NCBI GenBank assembly: GCA_023954375.1
Contig: JAMLIC010000058.1
Location: 1-57,087 of the forward strand
DNA: 57,087 nt
Origin: Planctomycetota bacterium
Lineage (GTDB): Bacteria > Planctomycetota > J058
Reading direction: 5' to 3'
The notes under the pieces: model-generated
The model's input: the letters and a program-made list of their open reading frames with translations, nothing else
Database searches by the model: none
What the model was told of the DNA's origin: nothing
Program-made: the position numbers and the translations under genes
Shown here: positions 50,488-57,087 of the stretch, in pieces
Position numbering within the stretch: the first letter of the stretch is position 1
Layout: every line of letters begins with the position of its first letter

Positions 50488-51375
50488 TCACACCTCGACG
50501 ACGACGGTCGACGCGATGTGGTCGTGGAGGCAGCGGCGGTCCTCGCCGAAGATCATGAGCACGCCGACGAACTGCACGCAGCCGCCGACGTAGGGGATCA
50601 TGCCGATCAGCTGGTAGACCCAGTTGCGCAGGATCACGCCGCTGACGAAGTCGACCGGCGTCCCGTCGATGCGCACGATCTTGATCCCGAACCAGCCCTT
50701 GGTGATGTTCTGCCCGCGGGTGGAGATCAGGTACCAGTTGTAGACGCTGTAGGCGAGGAGGTAGAGGAGGCCCACGCCGATCAGGAGCCCGCCGAGCGCC
50801 TGCGCGCCACCGGCGCGCTGGTCGAGCATGATGAAGCCGCCGAACACGAGGCCCATCGTCGGGACGCCGCCGAGCATGCCGTCGAGCAGGGCGGCGGCGA
50901 GCCGCGTCCAGGGCGACGCGAGGCGGCCGACGTTGGCGGCGGCGGCCCCGCCGCGCCGCTGGGTGCGGAGGCTCTCGTCCAGGAACTCGCCGCAGAACTT
51001 GCACTTCCGGGCGGCCGCCTTGATCGACTCGCCGCAGGCGGGGCAGGGGCGCTCGGGGCCGTCCGTCGGCGCGCCGCCGCCGCCGCCGTGCCGGTAGTCG
51101 AAGGCGGGCGCCGTCGGCGTGGCGTCGTCCGACCGCACCGGCGTGCCGATCGCCTGCGGCGCCGCGCCGAACCCGCCCGGGGGCGCGGGCGGCGGCTCGT
51201 AGGCGGTCGGCGCCGCGCCGAGCTTGCTCGTCTGGCCGCCCGCGTCGGGCGGGAGCGGCACCTCGATCACCTTCTGGCAGCCCGGGCACTTGCCCTGCCG
51301 CCCGCCGTAGACGGCCGGCACGGTGGTGACCTTCTCGCAGTACGGGCAGGCGAACTCGATCGTCCCGGTGCTCAT
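50488..51375 (-). CDS. RDD-family membrane protein with two zinc-ribbon motifs
   Basis: A 295-residue protein. At the N-terminus a zinc ribbon with the pattern CPYCEK...GKCPGCQK (residues 10-33) resembles the planctomycete-type CPxC module. A proline-rich linker follows, then a second ribbon CPACGES...KCKFCGE (about 111-130). The RDD domain (about 150-295) has RLAAALLDGMLGG, three to four membrane helices (FGGFIMLDQ, LLIGVGLLYLLAYSVYNWY, GMIPYVGGCVQFVGVL), TKGWFGIKIVRIDG and RCLHDHIASTVVV. RDD proteins are often ion antiporters or maturation factors. The ATG overlaps the stop of the DUF2752 gene (ATGA). Confidence 0.85.
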   Translation of the reverse strand: MSTGTIEFACPYCEKVTTVPAVYGGRQGKCPGCQKVIEVPLPPDAGGQTSKLGAAPTAYEPPPAPPGGFGAAPQAIGTPVRSDDATPTAPAFDYRHGGGGGAPTDGPERPCPACGESIKAAARKCKFCGEFLDESLRTQRRGGAAAANVGRLASPWTRLAAALLDGMLGGVPTMGLVFGGFIMLDQRAGGAQALGGLLIGVGLLYLLAYSVYNWYLISTRGQNITKGWFGIKIVRIDGTPVDFVSGVILRNWVYQLIGMIPYVGGCVQFVGVLMIFGEDRRCLHDHIASTVVVEV

Positions 51376-51827
51376 GGGCTCCCCCCAGCGGCGATGCGAA
51401 CGACCCACACGACGAGCGCGGCCCCGGCCAGGGCCGGGACGAGCCTCCGCCCTGCGGCGGTCGGCGGGCGCGAGCGGCCGCGCAGCAGGCGCGCGGCGCG
51501 GAAGGGCACCTGCGCCGCGGCCAGCGCGACCAGGAGCGGCCCGACCGGGTGCAGGCGCAGGGCGTCGCGCCACTCGCCGTGCACTGTCGCGACGACGCTG
51601 CGGGTGAGGCCGCAGGCGGGGCAGCCCACGTCCACGAGGCGCTTCGTCACGCACACCTCGGGCAGGCGCCAGCCGAGCAGCGTCACCCCGTCGCGCGCGG
51701 GCGCGACCTGGAGCGCGGCGGCCACGAGGAGCGCGGCGAGCGACGCGAGCAGGAGGTCGCGGTCCACCCGCCGGCGGTGGGTGTCGTCGGGGTCGGTCGC
51801 TCGCGCCGGGCTGCCGCCGGGTTCCAT
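51372..51827 (-). CDS. DUF2752 membrane protein
   Basis: A 151-residue protein with the DUF2752 hallmark CPACGLTRSVVATVHGEW (two Cys, then Gly-Leu-Thr-Arg) after a first membrane helix (LLLASLAALLVAAALQVAP). Two further hydrophobic segments follow (VGPLLVALAAAQVPF; RLVPALAGAALVVWVVRIA). I prefer the ATG of MEPGGSP, because a TATCGT hexamer (51841-51836, minus strand) ends eight bases before it; an ATG at 51845 would lie upstream of that hexamer. The stop overlaps the RDD gene start, so the two are coupled. Function of the family is unknown. Confidence 0.8.
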   Translation of the reverse strand: MEPGGSPARATDPDDTHRRRVDRDLLLASLAALLVAAALQVAPARDGVTLLGWRLPEVCVTKRLVDVGCPACGLTRSVVATVHGEWRDALRLHPVGPLLVALAAAQVPFRAARLLRGRSRPPTAAGRRLVPALAGAALVVWVVRIAAGGSP

Positions 51828-51835
51828 GGGGCCGC

Positions 51836-51841
51836 ACGATA
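51836..51841 (-). promoter_or_regulatory. Probable -10 element (TATCGT) of the DUF2752-RDD operon
   Basis: TATCGT on the minus strand ends eight bases before the preferred ATG, again giving an almost leaderless message. Confidence 0.35.
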
Positions 51842-51899
51842 CCACCCGGCGGAGGTGGGGGAGCAGGAGCGGATCGGCGCGTCAGGGCGCGCCCCGCCG

Positions 51900-54800
51900 T
51901 CACTCGAGCGCCCACGCGTCCCCCAGGTAGGGCCCCTTGATCCCCGTCAGCGGGTCGACCTCGGAGCGCAGGCGCTGCACGCCGCCGAACAGGAGCACGC
52001 GCCGCCGCGCGGGCTCGTGGACGAGGCCCGCGGCCTTGCGCGGGCCGGGGCCGCTCGCGGCCAGCAGGGCCCAGCGCGCGCCGTCCCAGGCCCACAGGTC
52101 GTCCATGTGCCGTCGCCCGTCCCAGCCGCCGAAGAGGAGGACCGCCCCGCGCGCCGGGTCGAACGCCATGGCGTGGCCGCGGCGCGGCGACGGGGCGGGG
52201 TCGGCGGCGACGGCGCGCCAGGCCCTGCCGTCCCACGCCCACGTGTCGCGGAGGAGGCCGTCCGCCCCCTGCCCCCCGAAGAGCACGGCCGCGCGGCGCG
52301 CCGCGTCGAACGCCATGGCGTGGGCGCGCCGCGGCGCCGGCCCGGCGACGAGGCAGGCGCGCCAGGCCTCGCCGTCCCACTCCCACGTGTCGCCGAGGCT
52401 GACCCGGCCGGCCGTCCCGCCGAAGAGCACGACCACGCCCCGGTCGGGGAGGCCGGCGAGGGCGTGGTGGCTGCGCGCGGGGGGGCCGCCGGCGACCTGG
52501 CGCCAGGTGATCCCGTCCCAGGTCCACGCGTCGTCGAGCGGCGGCCCTCCGTCCTGGCCGCCCACGAGGAGCACCTGCCCGCTGCCCGCGTGGAAGGCCA
52601 TCGCGTGGTCGGCCCGCGCCGGCGGGCGCGCCGCGGGGTCGCGCGCCCGCCAGCCCCGGCCGTCGCGCACCCACGTGTCGTCGCGCCGGGCGCGGCCGTC
52701 GTGGCCGCCGAACCACACCGTCTCGGCGCGCGCCTCGTCGTGGGCCAGCGCGCCGTACGCGCGCGCCGGCGCCGCCGGGCCGTCGAGGCGCGTCCAGGCC
52801 GCGCCCGGCGGCGGCGGCGCGGCCGCCGCGTCGGGCGAGCAGGCGACGCGGAAGCCCACGTCGTGCGCCCGCGCGTCCGGCGCCACGGCGCGGCGGTTCG
52901 ACGCGCGCGCGGAGTTCGCCGCGTGGAACCAGCTCCCGCCACGGACCACGCCGCGCGTCCCCGTGGGCGGCCCCGTCGGGTCGACCTGCCGCTCGCCCGA
53001 GTAGGGGCCGTGCCAGTCGGCCACCCACTCCCACACGTTGCCGGCGAGGTCGAGGCACCCGAACGGCGACGCCCCGGCCGGGAACGCGCCCACGGGGCTC
53101 GTGTAGGGCCACCCGTCCGTCGGGTCGCGGGCGTCCTTGCCCTCGAGGCGCGTCGACCAGCGGCCGGTGTTCGCGCGCGGCGCGCCGCCGTCCGCCTCGC
53201 CGCCCCACGGGACCATGCGGCCGTCGGCGCCGCGCGCCGCCAGCTCCCACTCGGCCTCGGTCGGCAGGCGCAGCCCGGCCCAGCGGCAGTAGGCGTCGGC
53301 CTCCTCCCAGCTGACGTTGAACACGGGATGGTCGGGGCCCGCCTTGAACACGCCCATGTGCGTGATCACGGGGCTCGGGAGCGCCGCGCCCGCCTCGCGG
53401 CAGAAGCGCTCGTACTGCGCCCAGGTGACCTCGTGCTTGCCGACGAAGACCCCGCGCGTGAGCGCGACCTGGTGGACCGGCTGCTCGTCGGCCTTGTCGG
53501 TCACGGCGCCCATGAAGAGCTCGGCCGGCGGCACCCACACGAGGCGCGAGCCGTCGCGCTCGTTGACGAACTCGCCCCCGCCGACCGGCCGCAGGTGCGG
53601 CGGCGCCGGCGGGCCGCGCCGCTCGCGCGTGACGTACACCACCTGCGCGGGCGCCGCGTTGCCGGCCGCGTCGACCGCGTGCAGGCGCAGCACGCTCTCG
53701 CCCGGCGCGAGCGGCACGAGGAGCTCCAGCGCCTCGCCGCGCTCGACGCGCAGGGTCCGCTCGCCGCCCGGCCACGAGACGGTCACGTCCACCCACGGGC
53801 TCGCGTCGTCGTGGACGGCGCCGCGGATCACGACCCGCTCGTCGAGCGTGGTCGCCCCGGGGAGGGGCGAGGTCACGGTGAGGGTCGGGGGGGCGCGGTC
53901 CGGCGCGTCGGCCGGCGGGAGGGCCGGGGCGGCGGGGCGGCGCGTGAGGAGCGCGGCCGCCGCGAGGACGACGAGCGCCGCCGCCGGCGCCGCCAGCCAG
54001 GGGGCGCGCCGCAGGGCGCGGCGCCACACGACCGACGGCGCGTCGGCCCGGCGGGCGAGCGCCGGCTCACCGGCGAGGACGCGGTCGAGGTCGTCGGCCA
54101 GCCGGTCGCCGGACGCGTAGCGGTCGCGCGGGTCGCGCTGGAGCGCGACCATGCACACCGCCTCGAGGTCGGGGGAGATCGTCGGGTCGAGCAGCGTCGG
54201 GCGGCGCGGGCGCCCCCGCGCGATCGCCGCCCCGAGCTCCACGAGCGTCCCGCCGTCGAACGGCAGCTCGTCGGTCAGCGCCGCGTAGAGCATGACGCCC
54301 AGGGCCCACACGTCGGTCGCCGGCCCGATCCGGTCGCGCTCGCCGGCGAACTGCTCGGGCGCCATGGTCAGCGGCGTCCCGACCATCATCCCCGTGCGCG
54401 TGAGCCGCTCGAGGGCGCCGCGCCGGTCGAGCGCGAGGCCGAAGTCGGCCACGCGTGGCCGCCCGTCGGGGCCGACGAGCACGTTGGCCGGCTTGACGTC
54501 GCGGTGGACGATCCCCTGCGCGTGCGCGTGGCCCAGGGCCCGGGCCACGTCGCGCAGGAGCTCGACGCGGCGCCGCCGGTCGAGCCCGGGCAGGACGGCG
54601 TCGAGCGTCCGCGCGCCTTCGACCAGCTCGTAGGCGAGGTAGGGCAGGCCGTCGACCACGCCGGTCGAGTGGATGCGGACGATCCCGGGGTGGCGCAGCG
54701 CCGCCGTGAGCTGCCCCTCGCGCAGGAAGCGCTCGGTCCGCGGCCCCTGCTCGGGCTCGAGCAGGAGCTTGAGCGCGACCTCGCGGCCGCTGACCACGTC

Positions 54801-54992
54801 GCGCGCCCGGTAGACCACCCCCATGGCCCCGCGCCCCAGCTCGCCCTGGACCTCGTAGCGGCCGTCGATCGGCCCGCGTCGGCCCGAGGCGGGCCGGGCG
54901 GGGGACCCCGGGGGCGGGGCGGGCGGGAGGTCGAGCGATGGAGCGTCGCTGTCCCACGACCAGTCGTGCGGTCTCCGCTCGTCTCCGGCCAC
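51900..54992 (-). CDS. Ser/Thr protein kinase-TM-FGE/SUMF1-like-Kelch fusion protein
   Basis: A 1030-residue protein in one frame. The kinase domain (about 44-305) has LGRGAMGVVY, VALKLLL, HRDVKPANVLV, DFGLA and APEQF. One transmembrane helix (about 335-355) follows, then an Ig-like beta region (about 370-460). The formylglycine-generating-enzyme-like domain (about 465-715) has KHEVTWAQYERFCREAG, NVSWEEADAYCRWAGLRLPT, CLDLAGNVWEWVADWHG and VRGGSWFH. Where active FGE has its cysteine pair, HAANSARASNRRAV has none, so this is probably a binding domain. Six Kelch-type blades (about 725-1030), each with a VLLFGG/TWxWDG pattern, end the protein. The start is GTG; no closer ATG is in frame. The layout suggests a cytoplasmic kinase with a large extracytoplasmic sensor. 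It is divergent from the hybrid histidine kinase gene. Confidence 0.92.
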   Translation of the reverse strand: MAGDERRPHDWSWDSDAPSLDLPPAPPPGSPARPASGRRGPIDGRYEVQGELGRGAMGVVYRARDVVSGREVALKLLLEPEQGPRTERFLREGQLTAALRHPGIVRIHSTGVVDGLPYLAYELVEGARTLDAVLPGLDRRRRVELLRDVARALGHAHAQGIVHRDVKPANVLVGPDGRPRVADFGLALDRRGALERLTRTGMMVGTPLTMAPEQFAGERDRIGPATDVWALGVMLYAALTDELPFDGGTLVELGAAIARGRPRRPTLLDPTISPDLEAVCMVALQRDPRDRYASGDRLADDLDRVLAGEPALARRADAPSVVWRRALRRAPWLAAPAAALVVLAAAALLTRRPAAPALPPADAPDRAPPTLTVTSPLPGATTLDERVVIRGAVHDDASPWVDVTVSWPGGERTLRVERGEALELLVPLAPGESVLRLHAVDAAGNAAPAQVVYVTRERRGPPAPPHLRPVGGGEFVNERDGSRLVWVPPAELFMGAVTDKADEQPVHQVALTRGVFVGKHEVTWAQYERFCREAGAALPSPVITHMGVFKAGPDHPVFNVSWEEADAYCRWAGLRLPTEAEWELAARGADGRMVPWGGEADGGAPRANTGRWSTRLEGKDARDPTDGWPYTSPVGAFPAGASPFGCLDLAGNVWEWVADWHGPYSGERQVDPTGPPTGTRGVVRGGSWFHAANSARASNRRAVAPDARAHDVGFRVACSPDAAAAPPPPGAAWTRLDGPAAPARAYGALAHDEARAETVWFGGHDGRARRDDTWVRDGRGWRARDPAARPPARADHAMAFHAGSGQVLLVGGQDGGPPLDDAWTWDGITWRQVAGGPPARSHHALAGLPDRGVVVLFGGTAGRVSLGDTWEWDGEAWRACLVAGPAPRRAHAMAFDAARRAAVLFGGQGADGLLRDTWAWDGRAWRAVAADPAPSPRRGHAMAFDPARGAVLLFGGWDGRRHMDDLWAWDGARWALLAASGPGPRKAAGLVHEPARRRVLLFGGVQRLRSEVDPLTGIKGPYLGDAWALE

Positions 54993-55095
54993 ATCTCATG
55001 GTGGCGCGGGGCCGTCCGCGCCGCCAACGAGGCCCGCGGGTCCCTGTCACCACCTTTCGACAGCGGTGGGGTGGGCACCGGGGCAGCCCCGGGTC

Positions 55096-55101
55096 TAGAA
55101 T
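55096..55101 (+). promoter_or_regulatory. Probable -10 element (TAGAAT) of the hybrid histidine kinase gene
   Basis: TAGAAT lies 25 bases before the GTG at 55127, and GAGGAGGGG provides a ribosome site between them. The divergent kinase gene starts 134 bases away on the other strand. Confidence 0.4.
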
Positions 55102-55126
55102 CGGGGGCAACGAGGAGGGGCAGCGG

Positions 55127-57087
55127 GTGGACGGGAGGGGGGCGCCGCTCAAGGTGCTGGTCGTCGACGACGACCCCGACGCGTCGTTCACCCTGCAGGC
55201 CCTCCTGGAGCTCGCCCCGAGCGCCCCCGCGACCGAGACCGCGCAGGCGACGACCTTCGAGGAGGGCCTCGCCCGGACGGTCGCGGGCGGGTTCGACGTG
55301 CTCGTCTTCGACCACCGCCTGGGCCGCCGGACCGGCCTCGAGCTGATCGGCGAGTGCCGGGCGCAGGGGGTCACGACGCCGATCGTCGTGCTCACCGGCC
55401 GGGGCGACGAGCAGGTCGCGGTGCAGGCGATGAAGGCCGGCGCCATCGACTACCTCGTCAAGCATCGCCTCACCCCCGAGCACCTCGTCGCCGCCCTCCG
55501 CCACGCCGCCGAGCGCGGCGAGCGGGAGCGCCTCGCGCGCCAGGTCGAGGACGCGCAGCGGACCAGCGAGGAGCACCTGCGGCTCGTGGCCCAGACCTCG
55601 AACGACACGACGTGGGTGTTCGACCTCACCACGGGCGCCATCCGGCTGAGCGAGTCGTTCCGGCGGCAGTTCGGGCACGACGCGCTGGAGCTCCGCGACG
55701 GCCGGGGCTGGTGGGAGGAGCACCTCCACCCGGACGACCGGGCGCGCTGCGCCGCGAGCCTCCGGGCGCTCATGGAGGGGCGCGCGTCCACCTGGAGCGA
55801 GGAGTACCGCCTCCGGCGGGCCGACGGGAGCTGGGCCCACGTGCTCGACCGGGCCTACCTGGTGCGCGACGCCGCCGGGCGGCCCGTCCGCGCCGTCGGC
55901 ACGCTCATGGACCAGACCAGCCGCGTGCGGCGCGAGGAGGAGCTGCGGCAGGCGCAGAAGATGGAGGCGATCGGCCGCCTGGCCGGGGGCGTGGCCCACG
56001 ACTTCAACAACCTGCTCACGGCGATCATCGGCTACAGCGAGCTCCTCGCCGACCAGGTCCCGCCGGGGCCGCAGCGGCGCGCGGTCGAGCAGATCCGCCA
56101 GGCGGGGCAGCGCGCGGCGGCCCTGACGCACCAGCTCCTGGCGTTCAGCCGCAAGCAGGTCCTGCAGCCCGAGGTGCTCGACCCGGGCCGCGTCGTCGCC
56201 GACCTGCAGGACATGCTGCGGCGGTTGATCAGCGAGGACATCGAGGTCGTGACGGACCTCGCGCCTGACGTCGGCCGGCTGCGGGCCGACCGCGCGCAGC
56301 TCGAGCAGGTGATCGTGAACCTCGCCGTCAACGCCCGCGACGCCATGCCGCGGGGCGGCCGGCTGACGATCTCCACGCGCCAGGCGCCGGGCGACCCGCC
56401 CCGCGTGGTCCTCACCGTGAGCGACACGGGCGAGGGGATGTCGCCCGAGGTGCTCGCGCACATCTTCGAGCCGTTCTTCACCACGAAGGAGGTCGGCCGC
56501 GGGACCGGGCTCGGGCTGTCGATGGTCTACGGGATCGTCAAGCAGAGCGGCGGCGACGTGCAGGTGCGCAGCGCGCCCGGCGCGGGGACGACCTTCGAGC
56601 TCGCGTTCCCCGCCGCCGCCGACGACCCCGCCCCCGCGGGCCAGCGCAAGCCGACCGCCCCGGTCCCCGGCGGGCGCGAGACGGTCCTCGTGGTCGAGGA
56701 CGAGGACGCCGTGCGCCAGCTCGTCCGCGAGGTGCTCAGCGGGCGCGGCTACCACGTGCTCGAGGCCGCGCGCGGCGAGCAGGCGATCGACCTCGCCGCC
56801 GGCCGCGACGGCCCGATCGACCTGGTGCTCTCGGACGTCGTCATGCCCGGGATCAACGGGCGCGACCTCGTGGAGCGCCTCACGGCGCTCAGGCCCGGGC
56901 TGCGCGTCCTGTTCATGTCCGGCCACTCCGGAGACCTGCTGGCGCGCGCGGAGGTCGAGCCGTGGGCCACCGTGCTGGAGAAGCCCTTCACGCCCGACCA
57001 CCTGTCGGGCGCCGTGGGGGCCCCCCGGGGCCCGGGGGGGGCGCCCCCCCCCCCCGGGGGGGCCCGCGGCGGCCCCGGGGGGCCCCG
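55127..57087 (+). CDS. Hybrid sensor histidine kinase (REC-PAS-HisKA-HATPase-REC), partial at the window end
   Basis: An open frame of 653 codons running off the window without a stop, starting with GTG after GAGGAGGGG. The first receiver domain (about 8-125) has VLVVDDDPD, phospho-Asp in VFDHRLG and Lys in YLVKHRL. A PAS domain (about 150-265) follows, with EEYRLRRADGSWAHV. The HisKA box GRLAGGVAHDFNNLLTAI has the phospho-His. The ATPase domain has NLAVNARDAMPRGG, DTGEGMS and GTGLGLSMVYGIV. A second receiver (about 520-630) has VVEDEDAVR, SDVVMPG and EKPFTPDHL. It is cytoplasmic, with no membrane segment. The last ~27 codons are poly-G/C and probably artefact. Confidence 0.9.
   Translation, partial: MDGRGAPLKVLVVDDDPDASFTLQALLELAPSAPATETAQATTFEEGLARTVAGGFDVLVFDHRLGRRTGLELIGECRAQGVTTPIVVLTGRGDEQVAVQAMKAGAIDYLVKHRLTPEHLVAALRHAAERGERERLARQVEDAQRTSEEHLRLVAQTSNDTTWVFDLTTGAIRLSESFRRQFGHDALELRDGRGWWEEHLHPDDRARCAASLRALMEGRASTWSEEYRLRRADGSWAHVLDRAYLVRDAAGRPVRAVGTLMDQTSRVRREEELRQAQKMEAIGRLAGGVAHDFNNLLTAIIGYSELLADQVPPGPQRRAVEQIRQAGQRAAALTHQLLAFSRKQVLQPEVLDPGRVVADLQDMLRRLISEDIEVVTDLAPDVGRLRADRAQLEQVIVNLAVNARDAMPRGGRLTISTRQAPGDPPRVVLTVSDTGEGMSPEVLAHIFEPFFTTKEVGRGTGLGLSMVYGIVKQSGGDVQVRSAPGAGTTFELAFPAAADDPAPAGQRKPTAPVPGGRETVLVVEDEDAVRQLVREVLSGRGYHVLEAARGEQAIDLAAGRDGPIDLVLSDVVMPGINGRDLVERLTALRPGLRVLFMSGHSGDLLARAEVEPWATVLEKPFTPDHLSGAVGAPRGPGGAPPPPGGARGGPGGP
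57005..57087. other. Low-complexity G/C end sequence, probable assembly artefact
   Basis: Runs of G and C with almost no A or T, right where the second receiver domain of the histidine kinase should finish. The domain homology stops at DHLSGAV. The first ~40 bases of the window (A5, then C and CG runs) look similar. Confidence 0.6.

Noticed and set aside
51900..54992. FGE-like C-type-lectin fold considered as a diversity-generating-retroelement target
   Set aside because: No reverse transcriptase, template repeat or adenine-rich variable codons nearby.
51900..54992. Active formylglycine-generating enzyme
   Set aside because: The active-site cysteine pair is absent from the relevant segment and no sulfatase gene is in the window.
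51549..55346. A 1265-codon plus-strand frame opposite the kinase-FGE-Kelch gene
   Set aside because: No recognisable motifs and strongly biased composition; it is a shadow and also hides the true start of the histidine kinase in another frame.
1..57087. tRNA, rRNA or riboswitch genes
   Set aside because: I scanned the larger gaps for a T-arm-like GGTTCGA pattern, rRNA-like blocks and T-box or his-leader structures and found none I could support.

Overview
This is a very GC-rich (roughly 75%), gene-dense bacterial window. It carries eukaryotic-like Ser/Thr kinases with HRDVKP and DFG motifs, a sulfatase-modifying-factor-like domain, Kelch and NHL propellers, CARDB domains, a serpin, an RHS remnant and a RAYT transposase. 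That mixture suggests a Planctomycetota-like or Myxococcota-like organism; no rRNA or marker gene fixes the phylum. Both ends (about 1-40 and 57005-57087) and 49471-49516 are low-complexity G/C runs that look like contig-end or assembly artefacts.

Layout: 0-8.4 kb holds a giant secreted subtilase fused to CARDB and PHP-type metal-binding modules, a secreted CAP protein and a REP-associated (Y1/HUH) transposase. 8.6-11.2 kb is an accessory patch: a 5'-truncated RHS gene tip with a variable C-terminus, a directly coupled candidate immunity gene, and a small HEAT-like membrane protein. 11.3-20.3 kb holds an NHL protein and a histone-deacetylase-family amidohydrolase (minus strand), then galE, a small MshEN-like protein and two parvulin-type foldases (one lipoprotein, one membrane-anchored and 1136 aa). 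20.5-26.9 kb holds an ABCG-type transporter, a run of small unknown proteins, an ornithine cyclodeaminase-family enzyme, and most copies of two dispersed repeat families. 27-38.4 kb holds ptsP and an almost complete histidine operon on the minus strand (hisZ-G-D-C-B-H-A-F, with hisIE and an SGNH hydrolase nearby). 38.4-41.5 kb holds a small membrane protein, a serpin and a secreted protein with a possible clan-CD-like His/Cys pair. 41.5-48.2 kb contains an unknown protein and a Ser/Thr kinase-TPR protein, both with broken reading frames. 48.3-57 kb holds a D-cysteine desulfhydrase/ACC deaminase-family enzyme, a repeat block, a coiled-coil protein, RDD and DUF2752 membrane proteins, a kinase-FGE-Kelch fusion and, divergent from it, a hybrid histidine kinase that runs off the window.

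Regulatory impressions: the his genes are tightly coupled, with six 4-base GTGA stop/start overlaps in a row. Several genes have a TANNNT-type -10 hexamer only 6-8 bases before the start codon, which suggests leaderless transcripts. Hairpin repeats occupy many of the longer gaps. At this GC content stop codons are rare, so long open frames occur on the antisense strand of almost every gene; I left these out and chose frames by recognisable motifs, codon-frame continuity and tight gene packing.
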